Shown: positions 1 to 6,929, counted from the stretch's first letter. The stretch is 8,619 bases of DNA from Balneola sp. (GCA_002730655.1 PCAT01000105.1:1-8619), one strand, 5' to 3'. Numbers and translations are program-made. Notes: generated by a model not told the origin, from the letters alone.

Positions 1-1
1 C

Positions 2-2614
2 TATGTTTTACCTGAAACTGGCCCAGATGCATATCAAACTCGTATTTGGATGTCAACCCAACCGATTACGAGAAATTCAGCAGCCTCATTGTTTAGTTCT
101 ATGTCCCCAATCGCCCAACTCGCTCCCGGCTTCTCGAGTTATGAAATACAGATTCCCCAAGACACAGATAGAGAGGTATATTATGCCGTAACATACAATC
201 TGCCAAATTACTTTGGAGCAGGACAAGATTATGAAGACATAAGATTCCTATCAAACAATGCTCTAATATCCACTCTTGTTGAAGATAACATGCCGGCAAG
301 TCCAGTAACTTCTACTAATGCCTTTTTTGCACCTGACTCACAATCAGGTGGTGGAACCGCTACAATAACTTGGGCCGATGTATCAAGTGAGGAAGGAGAA
401 TCCTACGCTATATACAGTTCGGGAGAACCGTTTAACAAAACAACACAATTCGGCGCAACACAAATAGCTCTTGTAGAAGAAGGAATTTCAGAATTTGAAT
501 ATCAAGTCCCAATAGGAAGATTGGGGACCTCTTATTATTGTGTAGTAGTTATCGATTCGAACGGAATCTTCGATGAAGATATTGCACCGTTTTCTTGCAC
601 TTCTTTGTACGAGGACGCGTTCTTCAACTGGATTGCAGAACCAACAGGTGTTATGGCTACATTCATTGGTAACTCTGAAACTCTGATAACATGGAACGAC
701 CAACTTGGTGCAGAAGGGGAGAAGTATCACATTTGGCGTTCTAATTATCTTGTCTCTGGCAGCCAATTTGTTGAGAATGTTACTATGGAATATCAGGGAA
801 CAGTGACAGACGGTATACAACAATTCACCGCACAAATTCCTCCAGAAGTAGATCGGACCTCATTCTACTTTGTCACCAGTGAAGCGCTATATCAGCATAC
901 AGCAGGTCCATACCATTACACCCAATTAGTGCAGAATTGGTTTGGTCCGGTTTATGAGGAAACAATAACTCCCCCAGCCCCTAGAATCAACTCAATCGAT
1001 GTCGAAGGTGAAATCTCTCTGTTGACAATAGAGTGGTTAAATGACCAGCAGTTGGATGGCGAAAAATACTCAATATGGCAACATGAAGGAAATCCATTTG
1101 GTGAAGATGAAGATGAGGTGTCCGATGTAACAGATGAAAATGGCTGGACAATCTTTGACGCAGATATCCTAGATACTGGTTCAATCTTGACAGAATTTAC
1201 CTTCACTAAAAATTATCAAATTCCAAATGATGTTGAAAGAAATACGTGGTATGCTATCACTGTTGAAGATGAATTCGGTAATAAAAATATAGAATCATTC
1301 CCGGGTTCAGGTGGTAATGCTCTAAAAGTAAAGGAAGATACAACTCCTCCAACAGCAACATATAATCTATTTGATGAAGATGACCAACTTTACCTAAGCC
1401 CCTCTTTGGTATCCGGGAGTTATAGTATTCGAGTTTCAATTAACGAATACCTGTTTAGTAATCCAACCGTGGATATAACAACCTCTTCAGGGGGCAAAAT
1501 AACCAACGGCCCTCGTCAAATGCTAATGTATGCAGATAATCTCCTAGACCCAACAAAAGGACCAGAGTATTATCACACATTCGATATCACCTCATCAGTT
1601 TCAGCCGGTTTAATCACAATCGAAATAGATATGGTCGATGAGAGTTTTAACAACCAGCAATTAAGTTGGACAGAAAGAAGTCTAGATGCTCAAAAACCAA
1701 TTCTAACAATTTACTCACCAGCATCTGCGGGAGATGGGTCAAAATACCTAGCAAAGGAAACGATTACCATCTATGCTGGGGCTAGCGACGATGTAGAAAT
1801 TGAAATTATGCAGTACAAAATTACATCCAATTACGGTTCTAATACACAGCAGGTTGGTTCCTGGATAACTCCAGAAGTTTTGGAAGATGTGGATGGAGAT
1901 GGTAGCGCCTTGGTTTTCATGGAAGAGTTTAGTGCGGGTAATCTCAATAATGGAGTGCATGCAGTTACTGTTAGAGCGGTTGATTCAGCAGGCAATGAAG
2001 TGGTTAAACAAGTGGTATTCATTGTGGATTATTGCTTCAACAATGAAGATGGGACTACAAATTGCCAATATGTCCAATCAATTGAACCTCCACCAGAACC
2101 AATAATTGTTGAACCGTCATTTTCAGATCCGCCATATGTATTTGTCTGGGTATCTTCTGGAATCGCATTCATTTCAATCATCTTGATGCTATTTGTCATC
2201 AGTGCGGGCATGAAAGGGCCAAAGAAGAAAAAATCAGATGACGATTATGATGATGATGACTGGATGTCAGAATTTATCGGCACAAGTCAGGATATCGATA
2301 TGGACTCAATTACCAATACGACTCAATCAGTTCCAGCAGAAGAATCTAAACAAGTACCAGAAATAGAAGAAGAGGAAGACGATCCATTCTCTGTCAATGT
2401 TGTACAAAGAAAGGCTAGGAGAAGTAAATCAAAACCCAAACCAGAACCTGAGCCCGAGGAAGATGATGCTTTCTTTGGATTGGACGATGATGAATTCGAT
2501 GATGAGGAGGAGGTTGAAGAAAAGCCTAAGCCAAAACGTAAGGTAGGTCGTCGAGCCGCACCGAGAAACGCGCCCAAACGCCGCCCAACTAGACGCACGA
2601 AATCGGAAGATTAA
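2..2614 (+). CDS. Large single-pass surface protein with FN3/Ig-like repeats and charged cytoplasmic tail (5' partial)
   Basis: The frame is open to the left edge, so this is the C-terminal 870 residues of a longer protein; the ATG at 50 falls inside a beta-strand-like stretch (ending RIWMSTQ) and is unlikely to be the start. Counting from the first codon in the window, residues ~11-426 hold degenerate FN3-like units with a TITW...GE.Y.IW opening and a QIP...YY.V close. Two further Ig-like domains follow at ~447-561 and ~563-676 (the second ends in a typical AVDSAGNE strand). A Pro-rich spacer, one transmembrane helix (~711-736) and a 134-residue highly charged tail complete it. Only four cysteines occur (180/199 and 678/688), all on the predicted outside and spaced as possible disulfides. 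I infer an outside-N, inside-C surface or adhesion/S-layer-like protein of the kind common in marine euryarchaea; ligand and exact family are unknown. Confidence 0.88.
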   Translation, partial: YVLPETGPDAYQTRIWMSTQPITRNSAASLFSSMSPIAQLAPGFSSYEIQIPQDTDREVYYAVTYNLPNYFGAGQDYEDIRFLSNNALISTLVEDNMPASPVTSTNAFFAPDSQSGGGTATITWADVSSEEGESYAIYSSGEPFNKTTQFGATQIALVEEGISEFEYQVPIGRLGTSYYCVVVIDSNGIFDEDIAPFSCTSLYEDAFFNWIAEPTGVMATFIGNSETLITWNDQLGAEGEKYHIWRSNYLVSGSQFVENVTMEYQGTVTDGIQQFTAQIPPEVDRTSFYFVTSEALYQHTAGPYHYTQLVQNWFGPVYEETITPPAPRINSIDVEGEISLLTIEWLNDQQLDGEKYSIWQHEGNPFGEDEDEVSDVTDENGWTIFDADILDTGSILTEFTFTKNYQIPNDVERNTWYAITVEDEFGNKNIESFPGSGGNALKVKEDTTPPTATYNLFDEDDQLYLSPSLVSGSYSIRVSINEYLFSNPTVDITTSSGGKITNGPRQMLMYADNLLDPTKGPEYYHTFDITSSVSAGLITIEIDMVDESFNNQQLSWTERSLDAQKPILTIYSPASAGDGSKYLAKETITIYAGASDDVEIEIMQYKITSNYGSNTQQVGSWITPEVLEDVDGDGSALVFMEEFSAGNLNNGVHAVTVRAVDSAGNEVVKQVVFIVDYCFNNEDGTTNCQYVQSIEPPPEPIIVEPSFSDPPYVFVWVSSGIAFISIILMLFVISAGMKGPKKKKSDDDYDDDDWMSEFIGTSQDIDMDSITNTTQSVPAEESKQVPEIEEEEDDPFSVNVVQRKARRSKSKPKPEPEPEEDDAFFGLDDDEFDDEEEVEEKPKPKRKVGRRAAPRNAPKRRPTRRTKSED
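32..1279 (+). repeat. Tandem degenerate FN3-like protein repeats (one partial plus three)
   Basis: Protein-level repeats inside the surface protein. Full units lie at about 353-583, 671-889 and 1010-1279, with a partial unit at about 32-196. Each opens with a strand of the form T-I-T-W or T-I-E-W, then 6-9 residues to G-E-[KS]-Y-x-I-[WY]. Each closes with Q-[IV]-P followed about 8-10 residues later by an aromatic pair such as YY, FY or WY and then V. Linkers between units vary, and the DNA is not visibly repetitive, so these are old duplications. The fold assignment to FN3/Ig-like sandwiches is inferred from the strand pattern. Confidence 0.7.
2132..2611 (+). other. Transmembrane anchor and polyampholytic cytoplasmic tail
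   Basis: Bases 2132-2209 encode a hydrophobic helix (starting PPYVFVWVSSG, ending FVISAGMKG), immediately followed by KKKK, which by the positive-inside rule places the C-terminus in the cytoplasm. The tail at 2210-2611 alternates acidic blocks (DDDYDDDD, EIEEEEDD, DDDEFDDEEEVEE) with Lys/Pro/Glu repeats (KPKPEPEPEE, KPKPKRK). It ends in a very basic Arg/Lys/Pro segment of about 27 residues. It is low-complexity and probably disordered. A role in tethering to DNA, ribosomes or a cytoskeleton is speculation. Confidence 0.82.
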
Positions 2615-2627
2615 GCAGGCATTGCAC

Positions 2628-2649
2628 AGATACCTCAATTAGTGTATCT
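2628..2649. repeat. Short inverted repeat between surface protein gene and antiporter gene
   Basis: AGATAC at 2628-2633 and GTATCT at 2644-2649 form a perfect 6-bp inverted repeat around a 10-base loop. It lies in the 49-base gap just before the antiporter start at 2664. No T-run follows, so a terminator is not well supported. It could be an operator or a weak RNA hairpin, or chance. Confidence 0.3.
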
Positions 2650-2663
2650 TCAGTCTCAAATCT

Positions 2664-3824
2664 ATGGCAGACACAATTGATGAAGTTGGCGAGGATAATT
2701 TGACTAAGGAATCTGGGCATGTTATGGAGTCTGTAATTGATTCATTTAGTCCAATTAATAACAAGTTGAATTGGTTGCTTGTTGCATTGCCTTTGGCGAT
2801 ATTTTTCAATTACCAACATAATCTTACAATGGCATTTCTTTTCTCAATGATCGCCATAATGCCATTAGCGTTCTTAATGGGAAAAGGTACCGAAGAGATA
2901 GCATTGAGAACTGGGGAAGCCATTGGCGGTTTTCTAAACGCAACATTTGGCAATGCAGCTGAACTGATAATTGTCGGATTGGCAATATATGCTGCTTCTA
3001 ATGATCCTGAAATAGTTGAAACAATGGTAACGGTGACACAAGCTTCGCTTATTGGTTCAATACTTGGCAACATGCTTCTAGTGCTCGGCTTAGCGATGCT
3101 TTGGGGTGGTTTGAAGCATAAGGAACAGACCTTCAACAGCGATGCCATCCAAATGAATGGAACTCTACTATTACTTGCCGTTGTAGCGTTTATAATCCCT
3201 AGTGCAGTTCACCATTCAGGGGGTACTGTATCAGATGTCGAAAATATATCTCAATATGCAGCGATTGTTTTGTTAATTATTTACGGATTTGCCTTACTGT
3301 TTCAATTGAAAACCCACGCGCACGTATTTGCCACTGAATCCGGGCATGGTCATCATGAAGAGCCGAAAATGACCAATAAAGACGCATGGATTCTGCTAAT
3401 CTTAGCAACAGTACTGGTTGCATGGATGGCGCACATTTTAGTCCATAGTTTGGAAGCAGCAGTAGTTGAATGGGGCATGCCTGAGTTATTCATCGGAGTA
3501 ATACTACTACCCTTCTTTGGCAATGCAGCAGAACACTTTACTGCGGTAATTGTTGCGGGCAAAGATAAGATGGATTTGTCTATTGCAATTGCAGTAGGTA
3601 GTAGCGTGCAAATTGCGCTATTTGCAGCACCAGCCATGATTCTCTTTGCTTGGGCTCTAGGGGTACCTCTAACCCTTGAGTTTGGCATGTTAGAAACTGC
3701 TGCAACCTTTGTATCAGTTCTCGTAGTGAATTCGATTTTAGCAGATGGCAAATCAAATTGGCTTGAAGGTGGTATGCTGCTTGGAAGTTATGTGATTTTA
3801 GCACTTGCCTTCTTACAATTGTAG
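2664..3824 (+). CDS. cax: Ca2+/H+ antiporter, CAX family (CaCA superfamily)
   Basis: Integral membrane exchanger expected to extrude Ca2+ (or a similar divalent cation) in exchange for protons. The 386 residues fit the microbial CAX length. Two inverted alpha-repeats are plain: GNAAE at residues 96-100 followed by GSILGNMLLVLG (131-142), and GNAAE at 286-290 followed by GSSVQIALF (312-320). Both transport glutamates (E100, E290) are present. About ten to eleven hydrophobic segments are visible. A His/Glu-rich loop (residues ~218-236, HAHVFATESGHGHHEE) joins the halves, where the family often has an acidic regulatory motif. The first ~30 residues are acidic and probably cytoplasmic. No SD precedes the ATG; M21 (MESVID) is an alternative start. 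The gene is followed by a translationally linked small membrane protein. Ion specificity cannot be read from sequence alone. Confidence 0.94.
   Translation: MADTIDEVGEDNLTKESGHVMESVIDSFSPINNKLNWLLVALPLAIFFNYQHNLTMAFLFSMIAIMPLAFLMGKGTEEIALRTGEAIGGFLNATFGNAAELIIVGLAIYAASNDPEIVETMVTVTQASLIGSILGNMLLVLGLAMLWGGLKHKEQTFNSDAIQMNGTLLLLAVVAFIIPSAVHHSGGTVSDVENISQYAAIVLLIIYGFALLFQLKTHAHVFATESGHGHHEEPKMTNKDAWILLILATVLVAWMAHILVHSLEAAVVEWGMPELFIGVILLPFFGNAAEHFTAVIVAGKDKMDLSIAIAVGSSVQIALFAAPAMILFAWALGVPLTLEFGMLETAATFVSVLVVNSILADGKSNWLEGGMLLGSYVILALAFLQL
2946..2964 (+). repeat. Alpha-1 repeat core of antiporter, near-identical DNA copy 1
   Basis: TTTGGCAATGCAGCTGAAC encodes FGNAAE(L). It matches 3516-3534 at 18 of 19 bases, exactly 190 codons away in the same frame. 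It marks the internal duplication of the CaCA fold. Confidence 0.75.
3516..3534 (+). repeat. Alpha-2 repeat core of antiporter, near-identical DNA copy 2
   Basis: TTTGGCAATGCAGCAGAAC encodes FGNAAE(H). It differs from the copy at 2946-2964 only at the wobble base of an Ala codon. Confidence 0.75.
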
Positions 3825-3829
3825 GTGAT
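3824..3829 (+). promoter_or_regulatory. Ribosome binding site overlapping antiporter stop codon
   Basis: GGTGAT, a good match to the archaeal anti-SD, begins at the last base of the antiporter TAG and sits 5 bases before TTG at 3835. It decides the TTG start of the downstream gene and suggests translational coupling. Confidence 0.6.
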
Positions 3830-3834
3830 TAAGG

Positions 3835-4368
3835 TTGCAAATAAACAGTAAGGTCGGCGTCGGACTAATGATTACATCAGTCTTATTGTCAATAATTGGC
3901 ACTATCGGTTTTACTATCGAGGATTCAGTAGATTCTATCCCCACACCAAATGTACCCAATTCAGTATTCTTTGCAGATGAACCAGTGCAATCAAATCCTT
4001 TAGCCCTACTTATATCGGCTAATGCAGACATTACTTGGGATAGAAGTGATGTATTCTTGGTAGTTGCAGATGATGACAAAAAAGACCAGTGCGATGGATT
4101 AAATTTTATCGAGCGCTCAAATCCAAATACTGAATTATGCACCAGAAACGATAACGATTTTGTTGCAATTGGTGATGATAATGTAGCAGGATTTACTTGG
4201 TCTGTGGAATCTGGTGAATATTATGTCGGCATTGGCAGCCTTAACGAGATTTCTGGGGACTTTGAACTGAATGTGGATTATCAGGTAAAGCTGACATTAT
4301 CTACAGTAGGATACTTTGTTATGTTGCTAGTGTTTTTCAGTGGATTTGTTTTAAATCGGTATCAATGA
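3835..4368 (+). CDS. Small two-TM membrane protein with external domain, coupled to antiporter gene
   Basis: I do not recognise a named family. The 177-residue product has an N-terminal hydrophobic helix (residues ~7-27) and a C-terminal one (~155-174), with a hydrophilic, Asp/Asn-rich domain of about 125 residues between them. Both ends are therefore probably cytoplasmic and the middle outside. The middle contains two cysteines (C86, C102), possibly a disulfide, and a strand-rich end (SGEYYVGIGS...GDFELNVDY) like small beta-sandwich or pre-peptidase C-terminal domains. The start is TTG, chosen because GGTGAT lies 5 bases upstream; a later ATG (residue 12) would cut into the first helix. The gene begins 10 bases after the antiporter stop, so the two are surely co-transcribed. 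A partner or accessory role for the antiporter is inference from position only. Its stop codon directly abuts the convergent deaminase gene. Confidence 0.8.
   Translation: MQINSKVGVGLMITSVLLSIIGTIGFTIEDSVDSIPTPNVPNSVFFADEPVQSNPLALLISANADITWDRSDVFLVVADDDKKDQCDGLNFIERSNPNTELCTRNDNDFVAIGDDNVAGFTWSVESGEYYVGIGSLNEISGDFELNVDYQVKLTLSTVGYFVMLLVFFSGFVLNRYQ
4333..4352 (+). terminator. Possible T-rich termination region at end of small membrane protein gene
   Basis: TTTTT at 4333-4337 and TTTGTTTT at 4345-4352 are the only clear T-runs near the 3' end of the plus-strand unit. Archaeal polymerase can stop at such non-template T-runs. They lie inside the coding sequence, so stopping there would truncate the message. 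True termination may lie further on, inside the opposing gene. Confidence 0.2.
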
Positions 4369-5628
4369 TTATTCGATACCATCGTAGTATGATTCCACGG
4401 ATGTATTCAGTTCTTGCAACGCCAATTTTTCATCCAATGTGGTAGTTTTACCGTTCATTCTAACTGCTGATCCATCAACCCACATATCAAGACACCTTGC
4501 ACCATTGAAGACTAAGTTGGCTAGATGCCGGTTATTCGAACGGCCACGAGGAAACATTCTGCGGTCGTCTAAGTCCCATGCAACCCAATCCTTGCTACCT
4601 TTGGTGACCATTTGGAAAACATCCTTGGCTGGTAGTAAAGTAGCATCCCAATGGTCATGCCTCTGAACGAGAGCAGCGGTCCTCGCTTCAGCAAGAATAT
4701 CCAATCCATTGCCTGACGATGCAGCGCCATCAGTGCCGATTCGGACGTCGACACCTTCTGCAGTGTATGCTGGTAACGATAATGTTCCACCACATGCTAA
4801 TTTCATGTTCGAGGATGGGCAGTGTACCGCTGTTGCGCCATGCTTCTTTAGCAACCGAATTTCATTCTTTTTGACCCAGCTAGCATGGGCGCATATGGTG
4901 CCCGGTTTGAAAAAGCCAATACTATCAAGATATTCTACAGGGTATTTTCCGGTCTTATCATAACAATCAGCAATTTCTTTTCTAGTTTCACTAACATGTA
5001 TGTGCAACCTTCCATTGCGTTTTTCGGCTAACTCTGAAGCCCTAACTAGGGTCTCCTCACTACATAGGTAAACCGAGTGTGTGGCGATTGCATATTGAAT
5101 TCTATCACTTAATTTCTGCTTACTAAGAAGGGAGTCTAATTCATCAAGTGCTGATTTTGCATCAGGGTGTGATGGTAGAGCAAAATCACTAACAGGTCCA
5201 CCAACTAGACCTCTTATCCCTGCGTCGTTGAGAACTTGACCAGTGATGGCTGGATAGAAATACATGTCAGCAGCAAAACTACATCCAGTTGCAATAAGTT
5301 CACATGCAGCAGCAGTAGAACCGACTCTAACATATTCAGGATTTAATCGTGATTCAGTTGGGAAAATTGCTTCGTTCAGCCACCGATCAAGAGTGAAACC
5401 GTCGCTAAAATCTCTAGCGTTAAGTTGCATGGCTAAGTGAGTATGCCAATTTTGTAACGAGCGTGTAAGTAATTTGTCTGAACCGTCGATAACGTGGCGA
5501 ACATCCTCATCACCGTTTGAAACGGACCAAGCACCGTTATCATGGATTAGAAAATCGCCTAGGTGTTTATGACCTGCATCGTCATACAACACAGTATTTG
5601 TATAACGTGCAGCGTATTCTGTAGTCAT
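4369..5628 (-). CDS. Amidohydrolase, MTA/SAH deaminase-like (ATZ/TRZ family)
   Basis: Metal-dependent cytosolic deaminase, probably acting on 5'-methylthioadenosine, S-adenosylhomocysteine or a related adenosine. The amidohydrolase ligands are all visible: HTH (H62, H64) after strand 1, H211 in HIHVSE with catalytic-type E214, H248 in CAHASW, and D300 in GTDGAAS. H184 sits where the family has its substrate-pocket PHAPY His, here THSVY. WLNEAIFPTE (83-92) and GLDILAEARTAAL (308-320) are typical of the MtaD/SsnA/TrzN group. The length of 419 is normal. The start ATG is supported by GGTG 4 bases upstream. The C-terminal part is more divergent than usual, lacking a clear ATxNGA-LG motif (VTKGSKDWVAWDL instead), so substrate may differ (guanine, cytosine or another ring). 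It lies 38 bases downstream of pgk on the same strand. Confidence 0.86.
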   Translation of the reverse strand: MTTEYAARYTNTVLYDDAGHKHLGDFLIHDNGAWSVSNGDEDVRHVIDGSDKLLTRSLQNWHTHLAMQLNARDFSDGFTLDRWLNEAIFPTESRLNPEYVRVGSTAAACELIATGCSFAADMYFYPAITGQVLNDAGIRGLVGGPVSDFALPSHPDAKSALDELDSLLSKQKLSDRIQYAIATHSVYLCSEETLVRASELAEKRNGRLHIHVSETRKEIADCYDKTGKYPVEYLDSIGFFKPGTICAHASWVKKNEIRLLKKHGATAVHCPSSNMKLACGGTLSLPAYTAEGVDVRIGTDGAASSGNGLDILAEARTAALVQRHDHWDATLLPAKDVFQMVTKGSKDWVAWDLDDRRMFPRGRSNNRHLANLVFNGARCLDMWVDGSAVRMNGKTTTLDEKLALQELNTSVESYYDGIE

Positions 5629-5632
5629 CTGG

Positions 5633-5636
5633 CACC
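5633..5636 (-). promoter_or_regulatory. Short SD-like site for deaminase gene
   Basis: GGTG on the minus strand, in the context GAATGGTGCCAG, lies 4 bases before the ATG at 5628. It is short but matches the same SD core used at 3824-3829. It suggests the gene is translated as an internal operon cistron, unlike pgk, which has no SD. Confidence 0.45.
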
Positions 5637-5666
5637 ATTCCTGGTTGTGGCTAGTGCTTTGATTAT

Positions 5667-6929
5667 TTAATTGTCAGTAATTGTTTGAGATATTTTGAGC
5701 TTGAATTTCTCGGCGCTATACTCCAAACTAGCAATCCCAGGTAATAAACGACCGGCAAGATAATTCAAACATGCACCGCCACCAGTTGACAAATGTCCCA
5801 TTTTTTTGTCAATCCCACGATTCATGATTAAAGTGGCAGTGTGCCCTCCGCCGACTACAACATAACCACTTGATTCAGCACAAGCATTCAGCATCTCAAT
5901 GGTTCCAAGAGCAAAATCAGTTAATTCGAAGACGCCAGCAGGACCATTCAAGATGATCGTTCCTGCTTGCTTAATTGCCGAAGATAAGGACATTGTTGAA
6001 TTAATTCCAATATCAAAAATAGGCGCTTCAATTGGCAAATCCTTAATTTGCAGATCGACTCGATTATTCTCTACATTTGCTGCTAAGTCGGTTGGTAGCA
6101 TGATTTTGTCGGCAAAATCATTGAGTATCGCTTTTGCAGTCTCCACCGTTTTATGATATGAATCACCAAGTTCGTTTACCAAGAAATCATGATTTGTTTT
6201 GCCAATATCGACGCCGGAATACTCGATCAACAGATTTGCTACACCACCAGTTGCCCAGATTTGGTCAGCAATACCCTTTCTTAGCATATTATCAGCAATC
6301 GAAATCGAATCTTCAACCTTGATTCCCCCCACAACAGCAATACAAGGCCGTCTTGGATTCTCTAAGGCAATATCAAGGGCATCAATTTCTCGCTTCATTA
6401 GTTCACCAGCAACACATGGGAGGGTGTGAGTAAAACCGACAATCGATGGAGTATTACGATGTGCACAAGCAAAAGCATCATTGACAAAAATATCTACAAC
6501 GCTTGATAATCTCTGGATTATTTTGGTCTCAGCCATCTTTTCGAAGTTACCTTTTACTGATACTTCTTCAGGGTCCATTCTAACATTTTTCAACATTAGA
6601 ATATCGCCATCTTTTAGTTCTTCAATGGCCTTCATGGCTTTTTCACCATGGATATCGTCGACCCACTTTACATTTCGACCAAGCACTCTACCAAGTTCTC
6701 TAGAATGCCCTAAAGTATTGGTGAAGTCTTTCTTTCCTGGCCTTGACTGATGTGCCAAGATAACTACTTTGGATTTCGTAAGCAGATTTAATGTTGGAAT
6801 AATTGCTTTGATTCTAGTATCGTCCAAAAACTCTTGATTTTTTGGCTCTAATGGACTATTAATATCGACTCGCACCAGTACTGTCTTGCTTTCGACATTG
6901 AAGTCGCGCAAGTTCAGGACCCTTGCCAT
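5667..6929 (-). CDS. pgk: Phosphoglycerate kinase (archaeal type)
   Basis: Cytosolic enzyme that interconverts 1,3-bisphosphoglycerate + ADP and 3-phosphoglycerate + ATP in glycolysis/gluconeogenesis. All landmarks are in order. In the N-domain: RVDIN (20-24), DTR (37-39), AHQSRPG (59-65), LLKNVR-type loop with R117, NDAF-CAHR (150-158). In the C-domain nucleotide site: VVGGIKVEDS (199-208), NGPAGVFE (~328-335), VGGGHTA (359-365) and STGGGA (381-386). The HQxRPG and GGGHT forms and the length of 420 are archaeal rather than bacterial (SHxGRP, GGGDT). Ser62 replaces the Gly usual in HQGRP, a mild oddity. No SD precedes the ATG. A TATA-like box centred about 27 bases upstream suggests a leaderless message that continues into the deaminase gene. 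Confidence 0.97.
   Translation of the reverse strand: MARVLNLRDFNVESKTVLVRVDINSPLEPKNQEFLDDTRIKAIIPTLNLLTKSKVVILAHQSRPGKKDFTNTLGHSRELGRVLGRNVKWVDDIHGEKAMKAIEELKDGDILMLKNVRMDPEEVSVKGNFEKMAETKIIQRLSSVVDIFVNDAFACAHRNTPSIVGFTHTLPCVAGELMKREIDALDIALENPRRPCIAVVGGIKVEDSISIADNMLRKGIADQIWATGGVANLLIEYSGVDIGKTNHDFLVNELGDSYHKTVETAKAILNDFADKIMLPTDLAANVENNRVDLQIKDLPIEAPIFDIGINSTMSLSSAIKQAGTIILNGPAGVFELTDFALGTIEMLNACAESSGYVVVGGGHTATLIMNRGIDKKMGHLSTGGGACLNYLAGRLLPGIASLEYSAEKFKLKISQTITDN

Noticed and set aside
50..52. ATG as start of the surface protein
   Set aside because: The frame is open without a stop back to base 2, the upstream codons read like the same beta-rich domain, and there is neither SD, promoter nor signal peptide at this ATG.
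488..835. 115-codon minus-strand frame within the surface protein
   Set aside because: Shadow of a well-supported coding sequence with no family signature or start signals.
2210..2320. Coding repeats in GAT/GAC runs as a microsatellite or CRISPR-like array
   Set aside because: The runs are short, in frame and encode the acidic tail; no regular repeat-spacer structure is present.
2323..2598. Minus-strand reading frame rich in Ser/Leu/Gly
   Set aside because: It is the antisense of the Asp/Glu/Lys codon runs in the surface protein tail; low complexity and no start signals.
2615..2663. Intrinsic terminator for the surface protein gene
   Set aside because: The small hairpin present is not followed by a T-run and is more plausibly regulatory or chance.
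3353..3751. 132-codon minus-strand frame inside the antiporter gene
   Set aside because: Lies wholly within a strongly conserved plus-strand gene, with no SD, promoter or recognisable motif.
3866..3870. ATG (codon 12) as the start of the small membrane protein
   Set aside because: It would remove part of the first hydrophobic segment and leave the well-placed GGTGAT site unused; TTG at 3835 fits better.
5899..6750. Plus-strand frames opposite pgk
   Set aside because: pgk motifs are complete on the minus strand; these frames carry none and have no ribosome binding sites.
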